Below, in pieces: positions 1 to 11,880 of a stretch of 43,701 nt of DNA (position 1 is the stretch's first letter; each line of letters starts with the position of its first letter). The notes beneath the pieces are model-generated. The model had not been told where the DNA came from and ran no database searches. It saw only the letters and a list, made by a program, of their open reading frames with translations. The stretch covers positions 1-43,701 of the forward strand of contig LRSR01013316.1 in assembly GCA_001579985.1 (NCBI GenBank), read 5' to 3'. This stretch comes from Hypsibius dujardini (Eukaryota > Tardigrada > Eutardigrada > Parachela > Hypsibiidae). The translations under genes and the position numbers were made by a program.

Positions 1-477
1 GACNCNGACAGACACTTACAGTCAAAGCCGGGCAGATGAGAGACACACGGCGGACTGGAGTAGAAAATAGGCACTATTTCAGCGTTCCTGATGGACACTG
101 ACTACAAGTTGCCTACGCTCTTCACTTACGCTAGATCCAGAGTAGACTTAGAATTAACATATTTTTTAAACACATTTGAATAGATTTTGCATAATAGATG
201 CATCCATTTTTACTTGTATTATTTCTGGCGTTTAATATGCAAACGCACATGGGCCCTCGGAGGGACGCGCCTATTAGCTGGAAAGCACAACGATAGCTGT
301 CTGCGGGATTGTTTATGTGTCTGTGGGGCGGTTCGCGGCAATTTGTTACAGTCGGAAATGGAAACCTAATGATCCAGGGCCGTCGTCGTGTCCAACCTCG
401 ATATCCACTACTCTATATATCCTCCTGGTTTCCCATATCACAGTAGGGTACATGTATAGGCCAAGACAAGGGTACCG
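1..477. other. Window edge, no gene recognised
   Basis: Mixed-composition sequence with ambiguous bases at positions 4 and 6. Only short open frames without recognisable motifs are present on either strand. I see no splice-framed coding segment, RNA gene or repeat boundary here. It is most likely intergenic DNA upstream of the muscarinic receptor gene. Confidence 0.5.
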
Positions 478-494
478 CACACACACACACACGG
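478..494. repeat. Short (AC)n microsatellite
   Basis: A run of about eight AC dinucleotides. It is intergenic and is followed by a G-run. No further role is visible. Confidence 0.8.
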
Positions 495-829
495 GGGTAT
501 TTGACCGTTGCGCCGGTCGCGATTGAAATGACAGTTTAACGACTGCCGAGCGAGACCATGCTGGCTACATTGTACCCCAGTATAAGACGGTTGTGAGTGC
601 TCTACCATAACCACACCGAACAAGACATTAAGGCCAGAGCGGGACTTTTGAGGAATTGTGGATGCAGATGGTCAAGCGATTAAAATTACTAGGGAAATCT
701 AGGACGCTAATTCGCATTGCCACCGGTTAGGGCAATCATTAGTAGTACTGAGGAGGCTAGCTTTCCCATTGAGAGGTAACAAGACGGACTTTGGCCAAAA
801 TGGTCAAAATTACTTACTTCACAAATAAG

Positions 830-1840
830 TTGTTTTAGCCAACCAAAAATTAATAAGAAGGACTTTTGGTTTATTTTCATTTATTTACCAAAATGTCAGT
901 CTATTTTTAGTCAAAAATTAATTGACTAATTTCAGTTTTGTTTAGCTTTACCCAGTTAAATTTTCAGTAACTAAAAGTTTGAATTTAGTTTTTTAATAAA
1001 AAATAAATGAAACTAAAGCCGAAAAACGAGTCGCTAGCAATATCATTTTAGTTATGCAGTAGTTTAGTTTTGCCATCCGAACTCCGACACGGTCACCAAA
1101 ATGAAATCTCTTTTGTGTTTGTTTTATCGGCAGTTCTACGATAGTCTCAGTTCTCACGCGTTGCATATGAGCGGCACATACAAACAGCATTCGTTGGCAG
1201 GGAGCTCTGACTGTAAAATCAACTAACAAGCTGGTGACGCCATCTTTCAAGGGTGAACCATAAAGTCTTACTTAATTTACAAATATTTCGGATGCAATAC
1301 TAAATTGTTGTCGTGGTCCGCAAACTGAAATCTTTCACAAGTACATTTCCGGTTACATTTTGATGGGCCAATTGGAAACTGAAATCCTTATGCTGACGAA
1401 TCTTAAATCTATAATTGTTGAAGTGATATATCTTTTTCGGGGCTCTTGCTTTCATTATAATTGGGCCGAAATGCGTTGATCCTTGAAAATTTTTATTCAC
1501 CGTGTGTACTCTATGGAACAACCCTGTCATTTTCGATTGAAACTGGCTATATTTTAGTGAGACCATGAAACATTATTACCTCTGCGGCACTGGACCTCAC
1601 TATAAATGATGACAACTAAAATTTGTCTAATAATTAATTGACTTAATAGTTGACTTTAGTTTCTCAGTCAACTAAAACTTAAATGCTGCCGTCAGGATTC
1701 TGAGTTGTTTAGTTTCTTTTTGACACTAAAATATTAGCTTCAGTTGAATTTCAGTCAAATTAATTAACTCAGTAGTTGACTTGCATTAATCTTTAGAGAC
1801 TTAACGTTTTGGTTTAGTTTTTTTGGAGAAATCGAAAACC
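830..1840. repeat. AT-rich ACTAAA/TTTAGT dispersed repeat copies
   Basis: This stretch is dominated by variants of TTTAGTT, AACTAAA and CAGTTAAATTTT. It is interrupted by a less repetitive block around 1080-1590. Two segments end in a tgccatcc or tgccgtc motif, near 1073 and 1685. Similar AT-rich segments ending in GCCATCC or a close variant recur at 2555-2615, 6895-7125 and 28420-28600. This suggests copies of one non-autonomous repeat family. No coding sequence is visible, and I cannot assign a superfamily. Confidence 0.45.
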
Positions 1841-1876
1841 TAAAAACACAAAAGATGATTTTTTATTGCTTCAGCC

Positions 1877-2533
1877 TAATTGGAACGATTTTCAGAGGAG
1901 AAACAAGAATGTCTTCGCTTTATGTTTTTTTTTAATAGAGTTATAAGTATGATGATTTTCAAAACTAATTTTATTGGTCAGGATATAAAAACTTTTTTCG
2001 GCAGAATTTCTAAGTTGGGAAAACACGGAAAGCTTCCATTTTCCCTGATTGGCCCTAAAAACTTCACTTGTGCAGAATAATTTAATTTAACAAATTTTGA
2101 TACTATCCCTCTGAAAAATCAATTTCAAATCGTTTGACACTAGCACAATCCTTTTTGGATGTCAGAGGGCGGAGCTATGCGCCATTTCTGAAATATCACT
2201 CGTAAGTTTCCGGTCGGGCTCGACAATAACCTGTAGCTCTGCCCCTGACATCAAAAACAGATTTTGCTGATGCCAATCAATTTCAAATTGAATTTTGAAA
2301 AGGGCATTATTAAAAAAATTTTAGTTTAATTATTTCAAAAAGTTGAAATTTTTACAGTCAAAAATCAGGGAAAATGAAATCTTTCAGTTTTTTCCAACTT
2401 TGAAATTCTGCCAAAAAAGTTTCCTATCCTGACCGATAAATTAATTTTACAAATCATCATAATTAGAGCTCTATTAACAAAACATAAAGCGGAGACATTT
2501 CAAGTTCCCCCTCTCAAAATCGTCCCAAGTTAG
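1877..2533. mobile_element. Foldback (long inverted repeat) element, copy 1
   Basis: The two halves are reverse complements over nearly their whole length, centred near 2205. The left side (genomic strand) reads ctaattggaacgattttcag and the reverse complement of the right end reads ctaacttgggacgattttga. Further matches include the segment around 'gctttatgttt' and 'tggtcaggata', and 2160-2176 pairs with 2235-2250. The arms are about 300 nt with a spacer of roughly 60 nt. No transposase is encoded. The element is AT-rich and diverged between arms, so it is old. It shares the TTTGCTGAT..CAATC and GGAGCTA-type inner motifs with the palindrome at 35520-36183. Confidence 0.75.
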
Positions 2534-2639
2534 TCTGGTACATACTCCGTCATAGAAACCAAAACTCGGACATTATTTACTAAAGTAAAAGTTTTAATTT
2601 AATCCTGCCATCCCAGGGTAAGTATCTTTAATCATACAC

Positions 2640-3480
2640 ACATGCATTGCCCTGCTGTTTTCGCGATCCATTTTTCAAGTCGAAGGGGAGAGCGAGGCGC
2701 GGCATGTAAAGTACTCGTACAGAAGCCAAAATTTCCCCACCCCGTTTTTCGGCACACATTTCGCTTCGAGCGAAATGTAAAATGTCAAAAAATACCATCT
2801 CAACGTGCGACTGACATTTTTCCCGCATTTTTCCTCCCGGGCTTCCTCCGTCCGCCCTCCGAAAGACCATCTGCATATGAGTGTGCGTTAGACGCGATGA
2901 GAAGGCGCTCACCCACCAGAACAAGAGATCAACAAGGGAGAGCTGGGGATGCGAGCGCGGACACGACCCAAAGCGCGGGGCAAAAAAAATCTATTAAGAG
3001 GTCTTCCATTAAGCCGAAGGGGAAGAGAGAGTAAGCGAGAGAGTAGTAGCAAGCTAAGGGACGAAACGGTCGCCGATCCTAACTGCCGCACCATACCATG
3101 CACCGCCATGATCCCGCGCTCGCACAGTGCACACAACTCCATGGGGAGTTGTACACTACCATGGTTAGTGTGCATTGGGGCTCCATCCATCGGCCGGGTG
3201 TGGGAATTTGCGAGAGAGCGAGACGCGAGTAATAGCCACACCAAGAGAAACTGATGAATATTTTATTGCTACTCTCATCACACAGACACACAGGCACACA
3301 GACACACATAGGCAGACCCTGCGTGTGTGATGACTGTGACATGCAGATGGCGAGAGAGAGAGAGCGGGCTCTCTCCCCCAATCTTGGCTATGCGGCCTTG
3401 CCGCCAGAATTTACGGTCATCCCTCGGAATTTCAAGGCACTTTGCTTCATTTTGTTTATGACTCTTTTATGAGGTCCCCT
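2640..3480 (+). promoter_or_regulatory. GC-richer, GAGA-rich block: candidate promoter/leader of the mAChR gene
   Basis: Composition shifts from AT-rich repeats to a GC-richer block with several GAGAGAG runs (about 3025-3045 and 3350-3365) and CTCTC counterparts. Two adjacent short hairpins lie at 3133-3152 and 3153-3171, each centred on CCATGG. The open frames here show no protein family signature, so I read the block as regulatory or 5' leader DNA. The receptor coding exon begins only after a good splice acceptor at 4787, so at least one upstream non-coding exon is expected, and this block is the best candidate location. No TATA box was identified. Confidence 0.3.
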
Positions 3481-4787
3481 CTCCGCTCATTTACGGTAAT
3501 TCTTCCCGGTAGAATACTTTACCGGGTAGGAGGAAGAGGAGGACCTGAGCTGGCTGGGTTGCGTTGTCGTTACCTGTGTGCATGGAGGTTTTCCATATGT
3601 CGCGTCGTTCGGTTCGCAAGTCTATAGGGCAGAAGAACCACAACCACCCCTTCTCTCGTTCCTGGAATTTCTACACTAAGTGCTTAGTTTTTTTTAATGT
3701 ATCACATCTAATATCTCCCATTAATATACGTCATCCCATCGTCAGGGACAGTTATGAGGGAGGGCTTGTACCAAAAATTTCTCCACACACGGAATTTGGA
3801 CATTTTGCTACGGAATTTGAACAGCAGACGTGCGCTTACCTGCCAGCTAAACACGATGACCCTCGGTTGCCTTCGTTAAGTTGACAACGTAACTATCTTA
3901 AAATTTATATCTGATGTATACAATTTGCATTTCTTCGAGATTTTGGGACTTCACCTGGAACTACGTCGAACGGTGTGTATTGTCACTGCGCATATGCAGA
4001 ATATGTCCGATCTTGTCCCTTTACAATAAATGTAGGACATTATGACTTGCATGGATGTGTGGTGTGTTGTATTTCTGAAACGGACCGGCTGCTGTGTAAC
4101 TGAATTTGCCGCAAAAATCAATGAGAATCTCAGATTCGCTCTATAATCTAATCAATCAACCTGTTCGCGCGCATCCGAGTGTATAATACATACAGCGATA
4201 TAGGATATGCCCCATTTCGATTATTTAGGAATCTGCGGTCCCGGGCTCGTCATTGAAAGGGCCAGTTTACTATTTTCTTTTGTCCGAATTTTCAGTACGT
4301 ACCTCTTTCTCAATAACCTAAATATACTTTTAATTTTACAATAAACTAATAATATTCCTATGATACACCTACAATTATTTTTATTCTTTTAACACTTTTA
4401 TCATACAATAATAATTTTAAAATATGGAGTTACTCGTACATAGTTTTATTAAAATTTCACCAAGGTCACCGGTAATTTACAGGCCTTTCGTAGTGCAGGT
4501 ACACACGTACCGTACCTCGCATATACATTGCGTCGGTCATTTCACGCAGCTTGTGCTGCGTGAACTAAGTTTGAAGTTTGTTCGCGTAAAGAAAACATTT
4601 TTGCGGGATTGACGATTGCATGTATACTCTCGTATCTATACGCACACACATACGTCTTTGTTTCGTATGTGGTTAGATCAACAGTCACATCCATTTTCAA
4701 GTACCGCGATGAGTACATACATCAATAAATATATGATAAATATATATATACAGACATGCCATTTTCCTCTTTTTTTATTGACCACAG
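3481..4787. other. Probable 5' intron / upstream DNA of mAChR, no coding content
   Basis: AT-rich DNA without recognisable coding segments. It ends in a long pyrimidine tract followed by accacag at 4781-4787, a strong 3' splice site. A leader intron of the receptor gene probably covers part of this stretch. I could not place the donor. Confidence 0.4.
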
Positions 4788-4854
4788 GGAGCCGTGTCTA
4801 TGATGTCGTGTTGCACCGGAACCCGCGGTAGTGAGGAACCCGTCTAGACCAAGG
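4788..4854 (+). promoter_or_regulatory. 5' leader of mAChR with a short upstream ORF
   Basis: The exon starts after the acceptor at 4787. An upstream ATG at 4800 opens a 15-codon frame ending in TAG at 4845-4847, eight bases before the main ATG at 4855. An in-frame stop at 4801-4803 in the receptor frame rules out a longer N-terminus within this exon. Such a uORF could reduce translation of the receptor. That is inference. Confidence 0.45.
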
Positions 4855-7800
4855 ATGAACGGTACGACTACGACGGGACTCGTTCGCGCACCCTCGTCCC
4901 CGTCATCGTACCTGATCAATTCCACCTCGGCAACCGCTGTGATACCCTTCCCGATGGACCTCTTCAACTACACCACCCTTGCGCCTTACCTCCTCCACCA
5001 GGCAGCTGCTGCTACTGTGGGCAGTATCAGTAACTGCACCCTCTTCAATGGGTCTTCCTGCGCTGGAAACGACACGGACCTGTGGCACACCACGGACCCG
5101 GCAAAGTCCAAATACGCCACATGGGAGGTGGTCATCATCGTGGCCTTGGCTGCCATCACAGCCGTCGTCACTGTGCTGGGTATGGAGTAGATTTAGTTAT
5201 GTCAAACGTAATGGTTGCCATTTAAATTACTTTCCCTGTCTACTGACTAAAACATGCACAACGTGTTCAGTTGAACAATTTGTTGACTTAACCCGTTCAC
5301 GCCCGGCGCTGGATCGGACACGATTTCAATGCCGGAAATTTTTTTCTTTTCATAGTGCTGTTCAATTAAGAAAAAAAATTCAAATTTTTTTTACGACTCT
5401 AAAAAATTGGTGTTCTTTTTAATTGCATGTTTTAACGTAAAACAAAAATTAAAAATACTAAAATCATGCAAAGGTAAGTTTGGCCACTCTGCATTCTAGT
5501 TTTGTTTGATTTGTGGAAAATTGAATTAACAACGCATCTGTACTCAGTACTTGAGTACATAGAGATGACCATCATCAAATTCGCTTTATAATGAAATCAT
5601 TTTACATTTTGAAAGACGAAAACAATATGTCAATCATTGGCAAAAAAATTACCCTGCAGAGAGTGAATTCAAACGAAGAAATGAGAACAACACTGCTGCC
5701 ACTTGATTTCCTAAGTCCTATTTTTTTGCAATAGTTTTTTATAACATTTTTCATTTATGTTACCTAATGTTGCTGTTTATTACTATTAAAATGAGCACAG
5801 ATTTAGCGTTCAATTGAACTTTGATGATGTAGTTTCGATCCATTCCGGTGAGCAGCAAGTGCATGTAGATGCCTGTAGAATCATGGCGTGACTTCGCTGG
5901 TGCCCTGAAACAAATGTCAGCCAGAAACAAACGTGAAATACTACATATGGTATTAACGGTTCGAAATAATAAAATAGTAAAAAATAAAACTTGAAATTTC
6001 GAAAAAACTTTAAACTGGAATACAATTTGAAATATCGATTTTTGCCTTTTTAGCCTCCAATAAAAATAGAACATTCTGCTTTGTGAGCTATTTAAAATTT
6101 ACTTAAAATCTATTTAAAATACACTAAGCTTAGTAATCTATTGCATATTACTGGCAATAAAGTAATAGTTTCTAATAAGTAGTTAACTAGCTTGTGTTTT
6201 TAATTTTGTCCAGGTAATATCCTCGTGCTCATTGCCTTTGCCGTGGAACGGACCCTCCGTCAGCCGAGCAACTACTTTATCGCCTCCTTGGCCGTGACAG
6301 ACCTCCTCATCGGGGTGTTCTCCATGCCGGCCTACTCGACCTATCTCGTGCTGGAACGCTGGCCCATGCCGAATATTCTCTGTGACCTGTGGCTGTCGCT
6401 GGACTACACCGTCTGCCTGGTCAGTCAATACAACGTCTTGCTCATCACGGTGGATCGGTTCTGCTCGGTGAAGATCCCCGCCAAGTACCGCAACTGGAGA
6501 GCCAAACGGAAAGTGCAGATTATGGTCATCGCCACCTGGATTATCCCTTCCAGTATCTTCTTCCCCATCCACCTTGGGTGGGACACGTTTGTCGGCGGCA
6601 GGGGAATGTCCGAGGGCAGCTGTGATGCGCAGTATATCAAGAGCAATCCGACGTTCAATGTGGTGCTGATTTTTTCCTACTTTTGGTCGACCTTGGTGGT
6701 GCTGTTGATTCTCTATGCGGGCATTTATCAGACGGCCTTTTCGCTCCAGCGGAAGTCGCAGGCGAAACATCAAAAGGTAAAGTTAAAGATGATTTAATTG
6801 CATGGCTATACTTTGAGTGTACGCGCAAACGTTCAAAACGTGGATTAAATTGCACACTTTTGAGTTCGAATAACCATAGGGGATTTTTTGACAAAACCAA
6901 ATTTTAAAATTTTAATTTAATCAAACTAAAGCTTAACTAAAGTATTAAGTAACTAATTTTTTGACTTTACTGATTTGGTGAACTAACAGAACAAAACTAA
7001 AATTGATAGTAACTAATAATGTTAGTGGGAAAAATTAAAGGAACTTAAGTTAATTTCGACTAAAACCAGACTAATGTTTGGTTGATACAAAATATCAGTT
7101 AGTGGATCAGTTTCAGTTTATGCCATCCCTACAAGTGAACTATTTCTGCATTGCTGGAAAGATGAACTAAAACAGCATAAATATAGATAAATACAATACA
7201 ATAAAGGCGTATATACCATTGGAAAAAAAACACCGCAGTGCATATTTATACAATTTAGTCTGCGAATTATGAGAAAACGTATACAGTGTATGTGTGCAAA
7301 TTGCAATTATGGGAAAGGTAATGCTAATCTAATTTTCTAAAGTTTCCTTAATTTTTGGGAGTGCAGTACATTTAAAATGCAAAGAAAAAGCCAGAAATTT
7401 TAAACTGAGTCATCCGCAAAAATGAAAAATAGTTGTTCCTAAGGAATCAAAGCGTGACAGGGAAAAAATCTTTTTGGATCAAAATTAAATCTCCCCTGGT
7501 GGCCGTCGTTAACGGTTACCGATAAACCTATAATAGATCTGATTTGGAGATGCAGCGTTTACATGCAACACAATAGAAATCTGTCATAGAAAAAGGTGAA
7601 AAGTCCATTGTCTCTCCGTTCCGAAAACAATAACTGAAGCACGGTTACAAAGTACAATCAACAACGATTACATTAACTTATCTTAAATACCGTTCCGTAG
7701 TGCGTCACAAAGCAGCTTGTAATCCTTTTTAGCTCCTGCAGTGGCTAAACGAGGTGCCATTTATGTTACCAATATCATTGGAATTAAGACGTTTTTTTTT

Positions 7801-10800
7801 CAGAGTAAGTTTGAAAATACTGATAATGAAAACCACTTGCCGATTTCACACTGCTCTGCAAAATAATATACTACGCGTAATTAGTTCATAAATATACGTA
7901 CTGTTTTTATTTAGTATGATTTTACAAAATTAATAATATAATCATAATTGTCTGTAATTCCGTTTGTTTGTGAAAAACGGAACCAAATACCGGTACGTTA
8001 CTGTAAATTTTTGTCTTACACTAGATTGTTTTCTATTTTAGATGCAACAAATGGTCCGGCTCGGCGCGACCGGCGTGAACAAAGTCATCGACACCCACAA
8101 ACCCGCCGGCTTCCTCACCGTACACACCCTCAAAGCGCAGTCCGCCAACAACACCAACAACTCCAACAATGCCGTGGTCAATAATGACGTCAGCGTGGCT
8201 TTCCATTCCACTACGGTGACGCAGGGCGGACGGACAACCGCCGACACGACCCTCGAGGCGACCACCCCAAAAACGGCTACCGGTACGAAAACTTTTTTTA
8301 AGTTTTACTGTAACTAAAACTCCAGAATAAATTACAATTCACTGCAAATTAGGTTTTGCAAAACTTATCTTTATCCAATTAAATAAAATTTATTTTTGAT
8401 ATTGCCTGAGAACGAGTTTTTAGAAACAAGTTTCGATATCAATTTCGTTTACTTTTTCCAAAACCATATAATACAACATTACCTTATTGCGCATCATTCA
8501 AAATGTAAAATAAATGTCGTCCTAAAATAAATATCACGTACTTAAGCTAAAATGAATTTTCGTAACTGCATAATGTTTGTTGAATACCAGGTACAACGGC
8601 AACGACGACGACCGGTGATAATAGCACCAGCTCCGGCGATCCCGATCGCTCCAGCAGCCCCGAGTTCCCCTCCGACACCGAACAGGCCACGGGGGATGGG
8701 ACCACCGCTCCGCTCACAAAAGGAACCAAACGTACAGCCGCGAACAATTTGTTGAAAAAGCCACCTGTCAAGGGTGGAAACACTGGCCGCTCCCCTAACT
8801 TTGTCTTCCGCGATATCCGGCAACGCGTCACGCAACGCCAGCAGCGTCCGCGTGGGAAAACCGAGATGATTGTCCCGAAAATCCAACCGCCGCCGCCTTC
8901 GAAAGCGCGAACTGATTTGCTCCCGCGTCGCAATCCTCCGCCTCCGACCAATCCCAATGTTTGTATATTATGTGTATAAACTTTCTTTAATTTGATGGCT
9001 GTACATTATCAGACTATTTATTGAAACAAGGTCCTTGGACGTGATAATTCAAAATAAACAAAAGCATATTTTTTTATTTAAATTTTAAACATCTTTCTAG
9101 CGGATACTTTTGGTAGTTTGAATGTGCTGCAAATAAGTATTAGTCAAATTCTGGGATAAGTGATTGCCGATTATTGTTTTGACATAATTATATCCCGTGT
9201 TTTCTAATGATCTTGCTTAATTTAGATAGACAACGCCGTATTTATTGTTACTGAAAATATAAAAATAAAATATTGTTGTATTAGACGGTGAGGCTCATGC
9301 TGTCTGCAAGGTATAAATATAATCAGTGAAAAAAGTCCGCTCACATGATAATTCGAAATAGCCTAAAGTTAGTATTTATACTTTTTCAATTAAATTTAAA
9401 AATTTTGTCGGGCGGATAATTTTGGGGTTTGCAATTTATTGTAATTTAGCATTAGCCAAAATCCTGAATGCGTGGTTGTCAGTTGTCGTTTCAGATAGCC
9501 CGCGTTGTCTGATAATCTTGTTTAATTTAGAAAGATAACTTGCTATTTTTTGTTATAAAAATTAAGATGTTTTTAATGACGTTATGATATATCCGAAAAA
9601 TCGGCGAGACCCCGGAAAGTATAGCATTTCTACTAAATTATTTACACTGCAATAACATTTTCATGCGATTTCAAACATTTTTTCCGTTTCTTTTTCCCGT
9701 TAGAACAAAGCTCCGACGGCCAAGCCCGACCTGATCGACCTGACGCCCGAGTCGCCGAACATGCCGAGCCGTCGCGACAGCAACTCCCGCTCCCTGCCGG
9801 AGGTCAACAAGACCGCCACCCAAATAGCGCGGGGATCGTTCGTGCTGCCGTGCATCTCCCAGCCGATGATCAACACTACCACTGCCCTCCAGACCATCCT
9901 CCTGGCCAAGGAGCTGAATGACGAGATCCGCCTGCTCTTTGCTCAACGCGGCAACAGTACCACCGACACTGCTACCACCACCACAGCCTCGGCATTCCGA
10001 GCCGTGGACAACAGTGCCAGTCCCTCGGTCGACTTCTCCCCGGTGACGACGGCCAGTGGGACCGCCGAACCGGTGTGGCTGCCGCGGGTCCCCTTCCCCG
10101 TCCGGTTTGACGAGCTACCGAGTGTCCTCCTGCAACCCTTCACCGGGCGGACTCCGTTGGATAATTCCAACGACTGGCGGTATATCGACCAGGAGAGCCT
10201 TAAATCGCCCAACTCTTCCATGGACGGCACGCAGGTCAGTCTCACGCATTGCGAATATGGTAAAACTACTCCACGACTGGTTTTGTTTTTGCTTTTTATT
10301 TGTTTTTTGTCAAAGTATTCAACAACAAATTCCCTAGACACTACATAGTTTTATCCTGCGTGAAGACGCAAGACCAAAACAAACGAACTAAGAACGCTTC
10401 CTCGCCACGAATTTTGAGTAGCCTTATTTCATTGCTTTCCACTCCCAACAGGTGACGACCACGCCGACCAACCGGTCGTCCTTCAGCTCACCGCTTCCAC
10501 CCATCAAATCCCTCACTCCGCAGCTGTCCCTACGGACTCCGCCGGTCTCTCCGCTCTCCGCAGTCCCCGAAAACGACCCTCCTGCCCCCTCGGCGTCATC
10601 CTCCTCTCCAACGATGCTGCGACCGGCTAAAGCCCCACCACCGCGGGTCTCCGTCAAACCCGAGGTCAGCGACATCGGCGAGGAGTCCACGCGATACGAC
10701 TCGGACCAACGGTCCGCCAACGCGCACGACCAAGACAACGCCGTGATGATGGGAAACAGCACAGGCGCGTTGCTGGACAACCGCAACAACTCGGAGCGAA

Positions 10801-11144
10801 TTCGCGCCTTCGGACGACGGTTACGGAACGCCGCGAGCCGCGGGAATAGCCGGAAGAAGAGCTTCACCAAACGGCAGCAGTCGCGGTCGGAGAACCGCGC
10901 GAGGAAGGCCTTGAAGACCATCACCTTCATTATGGGGGCTTTTGTGCTGTGCTGGACGCCGTGGCACATCTGCGCGACCATCGAGGGCTTCTGTAACGGA
11001 TGTGTCAATCCGGATTTCTACGCCTTGAGCTACTGGCTGTGCTACCTCAACAGCCCGATCAATCCGTTCTGCTACGCGCTGGCCAATCAGCAGTTTAAGA
11101 AGACCTTTATTCGAGTTTTGAAGTTTGATTTTCATCGGACCTGA
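4855..11144 (+). CDS. Muscarinic acetylcholine receptor, mAChR-B/GAR-2 type (906 aa, 6 coding exons)
   Basis: Rhodopsin-class GPCR for acetylcholine at the plasma membrane. Exons are 4855-5179, 6214-6776, 8042-8282, 8591-8958, 9704-10234 and 10452-11144, and the phases close to 907 codons. The N-terminus has six N-glycosylation sequons. TM1 crosses exons 1-2 (TVLGNILV). Exon 2 carries TM1-TM5, with Cys165, the amine-binding Asp172-Tyr173 in TM3, and DRF (189-191) in place of DRY. ICL2 reads KIPAKYRNWR, as in the invertebrate GAR-2/type-B group. Exons 3-6 encode a very long, low-complexity ICL3 of about 545 residues. TM6 has CWTPWH (W844, W847, H848), TM7 SYWLCYLNSPINPFCYA, then ANQQFKKTF. Type-B receptors couple to Gi/o and are relatively atropine-insensitive. 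Vertebrate Tyr6.51 and Asn6.52 are Trp and His here. The start follows an in-frame stop. The family call is firm, the subtype likely. Confidence 0.92.
6895..7125. repeat. AT-rich ACTAAA repeat copy in mAChR intron 2
   Basis: This segment is built of ACTAAA, AACTAAT and CAGTTTCAGTTTATGCCATCCC variants. It has the same composition and GCCATCC end as the copies near 830-1840 and 2555-2615. It lies in the 1.27-kb intron 6777-8041. The rest of that intron shows nothing recognisable. Confidence 0.45.
9029..9560. repeat. Diverged ~230-bp direct duplication in mAChR intron 4
   Basis: Blocks 9029-9255 and about 9330-9560 align in order. Shared strings include gataattc.aaata, a long T/A run, GCGGATA.TTTTGG, TTAGTCAAA/TTAGCCAAA, TTGTTT.GA.ATA and TCTTG.TTAATTTAGA. 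The offset is about 300 bases. The arms are strongly diverged, so the duplication is old. No coding content is visible. Confidence 0.55.
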
Positions 11145-11423
11145 GAATGTGGGGGAATTTGGGGGGAATTTGTCAGTGCAGCGGAACTTTCTGCTCCCGG
11201 TGCGAGAAATGTGTATAATTGTTAGAGCATGAAATATGATGGAGATGTAGCATGAAAATATGGTCAAATCGTGTCGAATTGATAAAAATGTACCTTCGTA
11301 CCAATATAAATTTGACGCGGTGTGTTGCTTAAGTGCTTCCACTGCTCTTCTTTAAAACATATTGGCAAAACAACTTTAAAAAGTAATCAAAAGCCAGCCA
11401 ATCTATGAATTGATTACTGATAA

Positions 11424-11429
11424 AATAAA
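11424..11429 (+). terminator. Polyadenylation signal AATAAA of mAChR
   Basis: AATAAA lies 280 bases downstream of the receptor stop codon at 11142-11144, in AT-rich 3' UTR. It is the first canonical signal after the stop and the likely 3' end of the transcript. Confidence 0.6.
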
Positions 11430-11479
11430 GCTTCATGCTGATGCACATTTGATTGTGGCTGCTGATTGTAAAAGTTAAC

Positions 11480-11880
11480 TGTTGTTCTTAACAGTTCTTG
11501 CGGGATCGGATAATTCAGTCACTTGTAAAACAATATAAAAATACGTCCGTTTTGATGGCTGCTCGATATTTTTGTGGCGCCTCAAAGGTACCACGGCTCA
11601 CGAATTTGGGTGTCCCGTTTTGCGCAGCTCTGAACATTTTACTCTGGGTACAGTCGGTCCAGGTGGGATGGTCTAGTTTTGAGTGGGCCTAGTCGTCATG
11701 CTGGTATTTCCAGCTAAAACCCATCAAAACCCTGACCGGGCTGGCCGTCCTGTTTGGGCGCGACGGACGTGCTTACAGGCCTTAATGCGTCCCACGATTT
11801 GGGTTCACTCCCTGGGGGGAAACCCCCGGATTTAAAAAAAGAAAGTCTATTGGGCTAGAACTATCCCAAAGTCTGGACAT
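11480..11880. other. GC-richer repeat-like block, unclassified
   Basis: The sequence departs from the flanking AT-rich DNA. It contains inverted motifs such as CCCTGGGGGG with AACCCCC around 11810-11830 and GCTGGTATTTCCAGC at 11701-11715. On the minus strand the phrase order resembles the tail of a non-LTR retroelement or SINE. No reverse transcriptase or promoter boxes can be read, so I leave it unclassified. Confidence 0.25.

Noticed and set aside
2642-3034. A 130-codon plus-strand open frame
   Set aside because: Basic, low-complexity translation of GAGA-rich DNA with no family motif or splice-consistent continuation. Regulatory DNA is more likely.
5288-5320. TTAACCCGTTCACGCCCGG, resembling a piggyBac-type terminus
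   Set aside because: No matching right end with TTAA was found in the intron, so one terminus-like string is not enough.
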